Below are positions 14,799 through 24,971 of a DNA stretch of 64,000 bases, one piece after another. Both the position numbers and the translations under genes were made by a program. The stretch is from PALSA-505 sp963699015. Lineage in GTDB: Bacteria > Actinomycetota > Actinomycetes > Streptosporangiales > Streptosporangiaceae. The stretch's first letter is position 1. Each line of letters opens with the position of its first letter. Below the pieces are notes generated by a model that worked only from the letters and a program-made list of their open reading frames with translations, did not search any database and was not told the origin of the DNA. Location: assembly GCA_963699015.1 (NCBI GenBank), contig CAVOSX010000002.1, forward strand, positions 186,001 through 250,000, given 5' to 3'.

Positions 14799-15599
14799 CG
14801 GGCGCGGCGGAACTGGCCGGGCCGCCTGCCCGGGCCCGGCGGGCCGGCGAAGGCCTGGGCGATCGACATCCATTCGGTCGCGACCGGGCCGGTGATCAGC
14901 AGCGAGGTGTCGTCGAGGTGGCGTCGCTGGGTCACGGCCAGGCAGAAGTCCAGCGCGCTGCCGGTGACCCGGTCGGCCGCCTCCGGCGGGCCCCACAGCC
15001 ACATGTCCCGGCCGGGCGACAGCAGCTCGACCCGTACCGGCTGCTCCGGCAGCGGCCGGCCGTGGGCGGCGAAGCTGAACGGCCGCGCCGCCACGCCGAG
15101 GTGCGCCACGTGCCGCAGCCGGTCGGTCGGCTCGCGGCGGGTGCCCAGCGCGTCGGCGATGTCCTGGCCGTGCGCCCAGGTCTCCATCAGCCGGGCGGTC
15201 AGCGACGACGCGGCGCTCATGTGCATGCCGAACCAGGGCACCCGCACCGACGGGTGCAGCCGGCGGAACTCGGTCAGCAGCCCGGCCCGGGCCTCGTCGA
15301 ACCACTCAAGCAGCGCGGCCGGGGTCAGCGTCCGGTACTGCTCGGCGAGGGCGTCAGGGTCGAAGCGGCCGTGCGGCGCCGGCGCTGGCCAGCCCGGCGC
15401 TGAACTCCCGCGGCCGGACCGCCGACTCGGTGGCTGCCTCGTCGAAGTGCGCCAGGTGGCTGACCTGGTCGGCGATGCTCCAGCCGGGCGCCGGGGTGGC
15501 CTGCCGCCAGGCCTGCTCGTCCAGGCCGGCGACAAGCTCGCGCAGCACGACGGTCTCGGCCGCCACGTCGTCGGCGAGTGCGTTCATGTCCGCTGGCAT
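14795..15599 (-). pseudogene. TIGR03084-like DinB/maleylpyruvate-isomerase-fold protein, one frameshift
   Basis: The N-terminal part (ALADDVAAETVVLRELVAGL, then PGWSIADQVSHLAHFDEAA) has the four-helix DinB / mycothiol-dependent maleylpyruvate isomerase fold with a WSIADQVSHLAHFD metal-site helix. It runs into a stop at 15354. The rest of the family (FDPDALAEQYRTLTP ... MSAASSLTARLMETWAHGQD ... GPVATEWMSIAQAFAG) continues in the next frame to 14795. The shift lies near 15365-15385. Proteins of this type sit next to AtuA-like and acyl-CoA carboxylase genes in actinobacteria; their role is unknown. It is tightly packed, 12 bp after the biotin carboxylase and overlapping the AtuA start. Confidence 0.85.
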
Positions 15600-15611
15600 G
15601 CAGCCCTCCGG

Positions 15612-17761
15612 TCAGCTCTCCACCGCAGGCCGGTCCTCGGCCTGGCCGGCCGCGGGCCCGCCCGCAGCCTGCCCGGCCTCTGCCTGGGGCCCGGCCTGCG
15701 TTCCTGTCTCGACGACGGCCAGCACCTGGCCGGCCTCGACCTGCTGCCCGGCCGCGGCCCGCAGCTCGGTCACGATGCCGTCGGCCGGCGCGGCTACCTC
15801 GTGCTCCATCTTCATCGCCTCCAGCACGACCAGCGGCTGGCCGGCGGTGACGGCCGCGCCGGGCTCGGCCAGCACGCGGACGACCAGGCCGGGCATCGGC
15901 GCCAGCAGCGAACCGCCGTCGCTGGCCGCGCTCGGGCCGGCGAACCTCGGCACCTCGGTCAGCGACGCGGAGCCGTCCGGGCCGTCGACGTACACGATCG
16001 TGCGGCTTCCGGCGGTAACCCGGTGCACCGAGTACACCCGGCGGACGCCGTCGACTTCGAGATCGACGGCGTCCGGCGACGCGGCGTGCACGGCGATCCG
16101 CGCGCCGAGCGGCTCGCCGCCTACGGCCAGCTCAGCCTCGGGGCCAGCCGCGGGGCCAGAACCGTGCAGCCGGTACGACACCGCGTACTCCTCGTCGCCT
16201 GCCGTGTACCTGACCCGCTGCGGCGCGGAGGAGACGTTGCGCCAGCCGGATGGCAGCGACCGCAGCACCCGAGCGGCGGCGCGGTGCGCGGCCTGCCCGG
16301 CCAGCGCCGCCGCTGCCGCGTGCCTGGCCGCCGCGGCGGGCGACCCCCGCGCGGCCGCGTCCAGTCGCGCCGGATCGTGCCGGGCCAGGTAGCCCGTGTC
16401 GGTGCGCCCGGCCAGGAACTCCGGCTCACTCAGGATGCCGAGCAGCAGGCCGCGGTTCGTGGTCACCCCGTGCAGCCGGGCGCCGGCCAGCGCCCGGGCC
16501 AGCCGGCGGCGGCGTCGGCGCGGGTCCGGCCGTGCGCGATCACCTTGGCCAGCAGCGCGTCGTAGTGCGGGCCGACCACCGACCCGCTGGCGTAACCAAA
16601 GTCCACCCGCACCCCGGGGCCGGCCGGGATGTCGAACCGGTGCAGGGTCCCGGTGGCCGGGCGGAAGCCGGCCGGCACGTCCTCGGCGTACAGCCGGGCC
16701 TCGATCGCGTGCCCGGTGATGCGGGCCCCGGTGACCTCGGCAGGCAGCGGCTCGCCCTCGGCCAGCCGCAGCTGCAGCTCTACCAGGTCGAGCCCGGTGA
16801 CCATCTCGGTCACCGGGTGCTCCACCTGCAGCCGGGTGTTGACCTCGAGGAAGTAGAAGTCACCGGACGCGTCGAGGACGAACTCCACGGTGCCGGCACC
16901 GGTGTACCCGATGACCTTGCCCGCGGCGACCGCCGCCTCGCCCAGCGCGGCGCGCAGCGCGTCATCGACGGCCGGCGACGGCGCCTCCTCGATGACCTTC
17001 TGGTAGCGGCGCTGAATCGAGCAGTCCCGCTCGAACAGGTGCACCACGGTGCCACGGGCGTCGCCGAGGATCTGCACCTCGACGTGCCGCGGGTCGGTCA
17101 CGAACCGTTCAAAGAACACGGTCGGATCGCCGAATGCCGAGGCCGCCTCGCGGCTGGCCGCCGCCACCGCGGCGGCCAGCCCGGCCGGCTCGCGGACCAG
17201 CCGCATGCCGCGCCCGCCGCCGCCGTAGGCGGCCTTCACCAGGAGCGGGTATCCGGTCCTGGCGGCGGCCTCGCCGAGATCGGCGCCGGCCGGCACCGCG
17301 GTTCCTGGCAGCACCGGTACCCCGGCCGCCGCCATCAGCGCCTTGGCTTCCAGCTTGGAGCCCATCGCGGCGATCGCGTCCGGCGGCGGCCCGACGAAGG
17401 TGATCCCGGCCGCCGCGCAGTCGCGGGCGAAGGCGGCGTTCTCGGCCAGGAACCCGTAGCCGGGGTGGACGGCGTCGGCCCCGGTCGCGGCGGCGGCCGC
17501 GAGGATGAGATCGCCGCGCAGGTAGGTTTCGGCGGGCGCGGCACCGGGCAGCCGCACGGCCTCGTCCGCCTGCCGGACGAATGGCGCGGCGGCGTCAGGG
17601 TCGGAGTAGACCGCCACCGTGGCGATGCCAAGCCCGTGCGCGGTCCGCATCACCCGGGCGGCGATCTCGGCCCGGTTGGCCACGAGCAGCTTGCGGATCT
17701 GCGGCAGGCCCGGCCCGGGGCCGTTCGGGATCACGGGGCCTGATCCAGGGTCGGCGGGCAC
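15612..17761 (-). pseudogene. Acyl-CoA carboxylase alpha subunit (biotin carboxylase + BCCP), one frameshift
   Basis: Fused biotin carboxylase and biotin carrier subunit that would charge biotin with CO2 for the carboxyltransferase encoded just upstream. Biotin carboxylase features are intact: KLLVANRAEIAARVMRTAHG at the start, AYGGGGRGMRLV (ATP loop), FFERFVTDPRHVEVQ, FYFLEVNTRLQVEHPVTE. After YDALLAKVIAHGRTRADAAA the frame goes off and stops at 16463. The next frame reads RLARALAGARLHG VTTNRGLLLGILSEPEF and continues to a BCCP domain with the biotinylated lysine in VLEAMKMEHEVAAP. A missing C near 16505 would restore a protein of about 715 aa. A GTGA at the junction mimics two coupled genes, but family alignment argues against that. 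Confidence 0.88.
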
Positions 17762-17765
17762 GCGA

Positions 17766-19367
<1,602 letters not shown>

Positions 19368-19376
19368 GCCCGCCTC

Positions 19377-20528
19377 CTAGTACGACCGGGGCAGGCCCAG
19401 GCTGTGCTGGGCCACGAAGTTGAGGATCATCTCCCTGCTGACCGGCGCGATGCGCGTCAGGCGGGCCAGGCCGAGGTAGGGCACCAGGCCGTACTCGGTG
19501 GCCAGGCCGTTGCCGCCGTGCGCCTGCATGGCCGCGTCGACGGCGGCGACGGCGGCCTCCGCGGCCGCGTACTTGGCCATGTTGGACGACTCGCCGGCCG
19601 GCTGGCGCCGGTCGTGCTGCCACGCGGCCTGGCGGGTCATCAGCGCGGCCAGCTCGGTCTCGATCTTGGCCTTGGCCAGCGGGTGCGCCACGCCCTGGTG
19701 GGCGCCGATCGGCGTCCGCCAGACCTGCCGCTCGCCCGCGTACCTGGCCGCCACGCCCAGCACGTGCCGGGCCACGCCCACGCCGAGGGCGGCGCTCATG
19801 ATCCGTTCGGGGTTCAGGCCGTGGAACACCAGCCGGAAGCCCTCGCCCTCGGCCCCGATCAGCGCGCCTGGCCCGACGCGGACCTGGTCGAAGTGCAGCG
19901 TGAACTGGCGCTCGGGCAGCATCACGTCGACCGGCAGCACCCGGGCCGCCAACCCGGCCGCGTCGGTGGGCACGGCGAACAGCGAGAGCGCGGCGCCGCC
20001 GCGGCTGTCCTGGCCGGTGCGCGCGACCACCATCAGCGCCTCGGCCTCGTCCACCCCGGAGATGTAGTACTTGGTCCCGCTGATCAGCCAGTCGTCCCCG
20101 TCCCGCACGGCGGTCGTCGCGAGCCTGCGGGTATTGGAGCCGGCGTCCGGCTCGGTGATCGCGAAGACCATCTTGGACGTCCCGGCGGCCAGCCCGGGCA
20201 GCCACGTCTTGCACTGCTCCTCGGTGCCGAACTCGGCGATCACCTCGGCGCAGATCGCGGCCGACACCAGCAGCAGGAGCAGCGGGGTGCCCTGGGCGGC
20301 CAGTTCCTCACCCACGATCGACAGCTCGGCGATGCCGCCGCCCCCGCCGCCGAACTCCTCCGGCACGTTGACCCCGATGAACCCGGCCTCGGCCAGCCGC
20401 GACCACAGCTCGGTGCAGGGCCGGCGCGCGGCGGCGTGCTCGGCGTAGTAGCGCGGGCCGAAGCTGGCGGCGATGGCGCCGACCGCGGCGCGCAGATCGC
20501 GATCCTCGTCGGTCTCGGCGAAATCCAC
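19377..20528 (-). CDS. Acyl-CoA dehydrogenase
   Basis: FAD-dependent alpha,beta-dehydrogenation of an acyl-CoA thioester. The 383-aa length is typical. Visible elements are FGGGGGGIAELSIVGEELAA in the N-terminal helical domain, FAITEPDAGSNTRRLAT (FAD/substrate loop), WLISGTKYYISGVDEAE, and the C-terminal helical domain with MQAHGGNGLATEYGL and the late R-L-T-R-I-A segment. It is the first gene of the acyl-CoA operon that continues with the carboxyltransferase. The run of genes (dehydrogenase, carboxylase, then hydratase) mirrors the order of steps in leucine or citronellate catabolism. Confidence 0.95.
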   Translation of the reverse strand: MDFAETDEDRDLRAAVGAIAASFGPRYYAEHAAARRPCTELWSRLAEAGFIGVNVPEEFGGGGGGIAELSIVGEELAAQGTPLLLLLVSAAICAEVIAEFGTEEQCKTWLPGLAAGTSKMVFAITEPDAGSNTRRLATTAVRDGDDWLISGTKYYISGVDEAEALMVVARTGQDSRGGAALSLFAVPTDAAGLAARVLPVDVMLPERQFTLHFDQVRVGPGALIGAEGEGFRLVFHGLNPERIMSAALGVGVARHVLGVAARYAGERQVWRTPIGAHQGVAHPLAKAKIETELAALMTRQAAWQHDRRQPAGESSNMAKYAAAEAAVAAVDAAMQAHGGNGLATEYGLVPYLGLARLTRIAPVSREMILNFVAQHSLGLPRSY

Positions 20529-20574
20529 GGCGGCTCCCTGCGGGTGGTGGTCAGGTCACTAGCGACGATAGCGC

Positions 20575-21384
20575 TCAGAGCGAATCCGCAAAGAGCCGCT
20601 CGATGACCATGGCCACGCCGTCCTCGTCGTTACCCCCGATCACGTGGTCGACCAGGGCGAGTACGGCGGGGTGCGCGTTCGCCATGCCGTACGACGTGCC
20701 CGCCCAGGCGAGCATGGGCAGGTCGTTGACCATGTCGCCGAACGCCACCACCTCGCGGGCTTGGATCCCCAGCCGGCCGGCCAGCGCGGCCACCGCTGTT
20801 CCCTTGCTGACGCCCGGAGCCACCGCCTCCACCAGCCCCCGCCCGCCCGAGTGGTACACCGAGACGATCTCCCCGGCGGCCGGGGCGGCCAGCTCCAGCA
20901 GCTCGTCCGCGGAAAGGCCCGGGTGACGGGCGAGCAGCCGCGTCGCGTCCTGGGCGAACAGCTGTTCGTCGGGCAGGTGCGGCACCTCATCCTCCGTGGC
21001 CCAGGCCCCCAGCTGGTAGTGCGCGTCCCGGATCTGGCCGTCGGCGTACTCGACGGAGATTCCCAGCCCCGGGACGGCCCGGCGCAGCCGGGCGGCCGCC
21101 TCGGCCAGCTGCCGAGCCGGGATCAGCTGCTGCCAGGTCACGCTCGCACCGCCCATGTCGTAGGTCAGCGCGCCGTTCACGCAGATCACCGTGCCCTGGT
21201 AGCCGAACGGCCCGAGGACGGCCGCGGTGTGCCGCGGCCGCCTGCCGGTCACGAAGACGAATCGCGCCCCGGCGGCCTCGATGCGGTCCAGGGCGGCGGC
21301 GGTGCGCGGCGAGATGGTCCCGTCGCTGCGCAGCAGGGTGCCGTCAAGATCACAGGCGACAAGCCGCGGGCGGTCAGCTCTCAT
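20575..21384 (-). CDS. HAD-superfamily Cof-type phosphatase
   Basis: Haloacid-dehalogenase-type hydrolase of 269 residues, class IIB (Cof). Motif I is LVACDLDGTLLRSDG with both catalytic aspartates, motif II FVFVTGRRPRH, the motif III lysine SKGTAVAALAG, and motif IV VAFGDMVNDLPML. Cof-type enzymes dephosphorylate sugar phosphates or cofactors; the substrate here is not predictable. It follows the acyl-CoA dehydrogenase divergently oriented gene block as a single gene, reading toward it with 46 bp between. Confidence 0.93.
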   Translation of the reverse strand: MRADRPRLVACDLDGTLLRSDGTISPRTAAALDRIEAAGARFVFVTGRRPRHTAAVLGPFGYQGTVICVNGALTYDMGGASVTWQQLIPARQLAEAAARLRRAVPGLGISVEYADGQIRDAHYQLGAWATEDEVPHLPDEQLFAQDATRLLARHPGLSADELLELAAPAAGEIVSVYHSGGRGLVEAVAPGVSKGTAVAALAGRLGIQAREVVAFGDMVNDLPMLAWAGTSYGMANAHPAVLALVDHVIGGNDEDGVAMVIERLFADSL

Positions 21385-21446
21385 GGCGGCATTCTGCCTG
21401 CCGCCTGCGCCATCGCGATCATGTCCAGGAGAACGGCGGACCGGTC

Positions 21447-24218
21447 TCAGGACCCGCCGGTGACCGTGAAGGACGCGGCTGCGCTGGCGAAGCTCCGCTG
21501 GCCCAGCGCGGACAGCGTGTGCTGCCCTGGCGCCGCCCGCGGGATCGTGACGACGCCGGCGAAGGTGCCGGACGCTGAGGTCTTCAGGCGAGCGAGGACC
21601 TGGCTGCCGTCCCAGCTCAGCTTCACGGTCTCGCGGGCGTAGAAGCCGCCGCCGGATACGGTGACGCGCTGGCCGGCCGCGCCGCGCGAGGGGTGCGCGA
21701 ACAGGAGGGTCGGGGTGTACAGCTCGGCCGTGCGGCTCGGCGGACCCTCGAATGTCGCCTCCCCGCCGGCCACCAGCACGTCGCCGTTGGCCAGCAGCGT
21801 GGCCGCGTGGAAAACGCGGGGCTGGGTCATGGCGGCGGCCGGATCCCAGAACCCGCTGTTATAGACCTCCGCACCCGATACGACGGGCCGGCTGTCCGGG
21901 CAGCCGCCGGTGCATCCTCCGGTCATCAGGACCAGGCCGCTGGGCAGCAGGGTGGCGGCCGCGCCGAAGCGGCCGGTGTTCATCGAGCCGGTGAGGGTCC
22001 ACTTCCCGGTCGCGGGGCTGTACAGCTCGGCGCTGGTCAGGGCGTTGCCCGCGGCGGCAGGGAACCCGCCTGCGACCAGCACCTGACCGTCAGGCAGCAA
22101 GGTGGCGGTCTGCCCCCGGCGGGCGACGTTCAGGGAGCCGGTGCCCGTCCATGTGTTCGTGCCGGGGTCATACAGCTCGGCCACGGTGGTTCCAGCTCCC
22201 GCCGCGAGCACGTCGCCGTCAGGCAGCAGGGTGGCGGTGGAGAAGAACTGCGCCGGGCTCATCGGGCCGGTGTCGGTCCAGGTGGCGGCGGCGGGGTCGT
22301 AGACCTCGGCGGTGTCGCCGCCGGCGCCGGGTATGCCGGTGACCAGCACGCTGCCGTCCTTGAGCAGGGTCGAGGTCAGGTTGTAGCCGGGCGCGTGCAT
22401 CGGCGCGGTGCGGCTCCACCTGCCGGTGGCCGGGTTGTACAGCTCGGCGCTGGCCAGGGTGCCCGCGGAGTTGCTCTCCAGGCCGCCGGCCACCAGGACC
22501 TTGCCGTCGCGCAGCAGCGCGGCCGCCGGGAAGGCCCGGGCGGCGTGCATGGATCCGGTGGCGGTGAAGGACCGCGTCACCGGGTCGTAGAGCTCGGCGC
22601 TCGCGAGGCTCGCCTCGAAGCCGGACTGGCCGCCGGCGATCAGCACGTCGCCGTCAGGCAGCAGGGTCGCGGCGAAGCCCTCCCGGGCAGTGGTCATGGG
22701 ACCGACCGGGACCCAGGCGTTGGGGCCGCCGCCGAAGCCGCTGACCGCGACCGGCTGCGGGCTGCGGGGCGCGTTGTCGGATGCCGCCACCACGGCGCTG
22801 CGCGGGCCGGTAAAGGCCGGCCCGAAGCGCACCGACACCGTGCACGTCCGCCCCGGCGGCACCGGAGCCTGGCCGCAGTCCGTGCTGGCCCGGAAGTCGC
22901 CGGGATCCTTGCCGATGACCTCGACACCGGCGGTGACCAGATTGGCAGAGCCGTCGTTGCTGACCGTGTAGCTGCTGGGCGGACCCGAGGTGCCGACCTG
23001 CTGGCCGCCGAACGCGATCGATTCCGGCGTGATGCTCACCAGCGGCCCGGCTCCGGCCAGGAACACCTCGGCGGTCGCCTGCGGCTGGCCGTCGGGTCCG
23101 GTACCCCCGGTGACCAGCACGTGCCCGCCGGGCAGCAGCGTGGCGGTCTGGTCGGTCCGGGCCGTGCTCATCTGGCCTGGCGATACCCAGAGCGCCCGGT
23201 TCGGCTCGTAGATCTCGGCGACCGGCGAGTTGCCGCCGGCGATCAGCACCCAGCCGTTGGCCAGCAGCGTGGCCGTCTGGCCGGCGTGCGTGGTGGACAT
23301 GAAGGCCGTCGGGCTCCAGGTCCCGGCGGCGGGGTTGTACAGCTCGGCGCTCGAATACCTGGAGCCGGAGCCGCTGAAGCCGCCCTCGTTGAGCCCGCCG
23401 GCGGCCAGCACCTGCCCGGTGCGCAGCAGCGTGGCGGTCTGCTGCTCGCGGGCAGCGTGCATCGAGCCGGTGCCGGCCCACGTCCCGGTGCCTGGGTCAT
23501 ACAGTTCGGCGGTCTTGGTATCGCTGCAGAAATCGTCGTCGCAGGAGACGAACCCGCCGGCGACGAGCACCTTGCCGTCAGACAGCAGGGTGGCGGTCTG
23601 AAACTGCCGCCCGATGCGCATGGCGCCGGTCACTGACCACCTGCCGGTGGCCGGGTCATACAGCTCAGCACTCGTGAGGTTGGACAGGAAGCTGCCCGCG
23701 TCACAGCCGTTGCCCTGGCCGTTGCATCCGCCGCCTGCCACCAGCACCTTGCCATCCGGCAGGAGGGTGGCCGTCTGCCCCGACCGGGCCACGTGCATCG
23801 AGCCAGTGGCCGTCCAGGTACCGCCGGCCGGGTCGTACAGCTCGGCGCTGGCCACCTGACGGCTGCCGTGCCGTCCGCCGGCCACCAGCACGTCGCCGCC
23901 GGGCAGCAACGTGGCGGTGGCATCGGTGACGGCGACCGGCATCGGCCCGGTCGGCGTGAACGCGCGGGTAGCGGGGTCATACAGTTCTGCCGTGGCCGAG
24001 CCCCCGCCGGCCACCAGCACGTCGCCGCCGGGCAGCAGCGTGGCCGTCTGGCCCGACCGCGCCGCGTGCATCGAACCGGCCGGGATCCACGTATTGGGCG
24101 CCCCCAGCGACCGTGCCGCCGCCGCCCCCGCTGAAGGCGGCGCCGTTAAGCCGGCCGCCACGATGGCGGCGGCCGCGAACGCGGCCACCCGCCGGAGGCC
24201 GACCGTGGACAACTGCAT
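21447..24218 (-). CDS. Secreted kelch-repeat protein with ASH and C-terminal Ig-like domains
   Basis: Extracellular protein of 923 residues. A signal peptide covers about residues 1-33 (VAAFAAAAIVAAGLTAPPSAGAA). Two blocks of kelch repeats follow, each blade carrying a variant of MHAARSGQTATLLPGGDVLVAGG and AELYDPATG; about six or seven repeats come before and after a central insert. The insert (about residues 395-500) is an ASH/HYDIN-like domain (ITPESIAFGGQQVGTS, CTVSVRFGPAFTG). The C-terminus is an IPT/TIG-like Ig domain (SRGAAGQRVTVSGGGFY). Kelch propellers of this kind occur in galactose-oxidase-like proteins, but no oxidase copper ligands were identified, so it may be a binding protein. 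Confidence 0.9.
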   Translation of the reverse strand: MQLSTVGLRRVAAFAAAAIVAAGLTAPPSAGAAAARSLGAPNTWIPAGSMHAARSGQTATLLPGGDVLVAGGGSATAELYDPATRAFTPTGPMPVAVTDATATLLPGGDVLVAGGRHGSRQVASAELYDPAGGTWTATGSMHVARSGQTATLLPDGKVLVAGGGCNGQGNGCDAGSFLSNLTSAELYDPATGRWSVTGAMRIGRQFQTATLLSDGKVLVAGGFVSCDDDFCSDTKTAELYDPGTGTWAGTGSMHAAREQQTATLLRTGQVLAAGGLNEGGFSGSGSRYSSAELYNPAAGTWSPTAFMSTTHAGQTATLLANGWVLIAGGNSPVAEIYEPNRALWVSPGQMSTARTDQTATLLPGGHVLVTGGTGPDGQPQATAEVFLAGAGPLVSITPESIAFGGQQVGTSGPPSSYTVSNDGSANLVTAGVEVIGKDPGDFRASTDCGQAPVPPGRTCTVSVRFGPAFTGPRSAVVAASDNAPRSPQPVAVSGFGGGPNAWVPVGPMTTAREGFAATLLPDGDVLIAGGQSGFEASLASAELYDPVTRSFTATGSMHAARAFPAAALLRDGKVLVAGGLESNSAGTLASAELYNPATGRWSRTAPMHAPGYNLTSTLLKDGSVLVTGIPGAGGDTAEVYDPAAATWTDTGPMSPAQFFSTATLLPDGDVLAAGAGTTVAELYDPGTNTWTGTGSLNVARRGQTATLLPDGQVLVAGGFPAAAGNALTSAELYSPATGKWTLTGSMNTGRFGAAATLLPSGLVLMTGGCTGGCPDSRPVVSGAEVYNSGFWDPAAAMTQPRVFHAATLLANGDVLVAGGEATFEGPPSRTAELYTPTLLFAHPSRGAAGQRVTVSGGGFYARETVKLSWDGSQVLARLKTSASGTFAGVVTIPRAAPGQHTLSALGQRSFASAAASFTVTGGS

Positions 24219-24374
24219 CCTTCATGCCACCATGTCCGGGTAATCGGGTACAACGTTCCGCAGTTGAACTCTTCCCTTCATTTCGCCCGAATCTGCGTAA
24301 AGCCCCGCATGACCGGGCCCGCTCAGCGGTCCGGTACCGGGCCCGGGAAGCCGTGTCGTGGCTAGGCTGCGGGG

Positions 24375-24953
24375 ATGGCCGGACGCTTCGATACCATCCG
24401 CACCGATCGGTTGCTGATGCGGCGCTGGCGCGAGGCCGACCGCGATCCGTATGCGGCGATGAACGCCGACCCGGTGGTGATGCGCTACTTCCCGGCGGTC
24501 CTGGACCGCGCGGCCAGCGACGCCAGCATCGACAAGATGGAGGCGCTGTTCGACCGGCAGGGGTTCGGGCTGTGGGCGCTGGAGCTGGCCGGGACCGGTG
24601 AGTTCCTGGGCTTTACCGGCCTCAACCCGATGCCGGCGGGAGTCCCGGGAACGGGCGGGATGGAGGTGGGCTGGCGGCTGGCCAGCCGCGCCTGGCACTG
24701 CGGGTACGCCACCGAGGCCGCCGCCGCCGCGGCCGGCGTGGCCTTCGACGGGGTCGGCCTGGAGGAGCTGTGGTCGATGACCGCGGTGCTCAACACGCCG
24801 TCGCAGGCCGTCATGCGGCGCATCGGGATGACCCCGTACGCCGATTTCGAGCATCCGAGGATCGAACGCGGCCACCGGCTCCGCCCGCACGTGGTGTTCC
24901 GGATGCGGCGCCCGCGGGCGGGTGAGGCGCCGGCCACTGCCCGTTCGGAATGA
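24375..24953 (+). CDS. GNAT-family N-acetyltransferase (RimJ/RimL-like)
   Basis: Acetyltransferase of 192 residues of the acetyltransf_3 type. The start IRTDRLLMRRWREADRDPYA is the usual first strand and helix. GTGGMEVGWRLASRAWHCGY followed by ATEAAAAAAG is motif A, and LNTPSQAVMRRIGM is motif B. Relatives acetylate ribosomal protein N-termini, spermidine or antibiotics; the substrate here is unknown. It is a single gene between the kelch protein promoter region and the convergent M1 peptidase. Confidence 0.9.
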   Translation: MAGRFDTIRTDRLLMRRWREADRDPYAAMNADPVVMRYFPAVLDRAASDASIDKMEALFDRQGFGLWALELAGTGEFLGFTGLNPMPAGVPGTGGMEVGWRLASRAWHCGYATEAAAAAAGVAFDGVGLEELWSMTAVLNTPSQAVMRRIGMTPYADFEHPRIERGHRLRPHVVFRMRRPRAGEAPATARSE

Positions 24954-24971
24954 CCGGTCCGGCCGGGGTGG

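Noticed and set aside
16463..16466. Biotin carboxylase as two coupled genes with a GTGA overlap
   Set aside because: The conserved RLARALAGARLHG stretch lies in frame upstream of the GTG, so the break falls inside a continuous domain.
21693..23636. A 647-codon plus-strand frame opposite the kelch gene
   Set aside because: Antisense shadow of a repeat-rich gene; the translation has no recognisable family motif.
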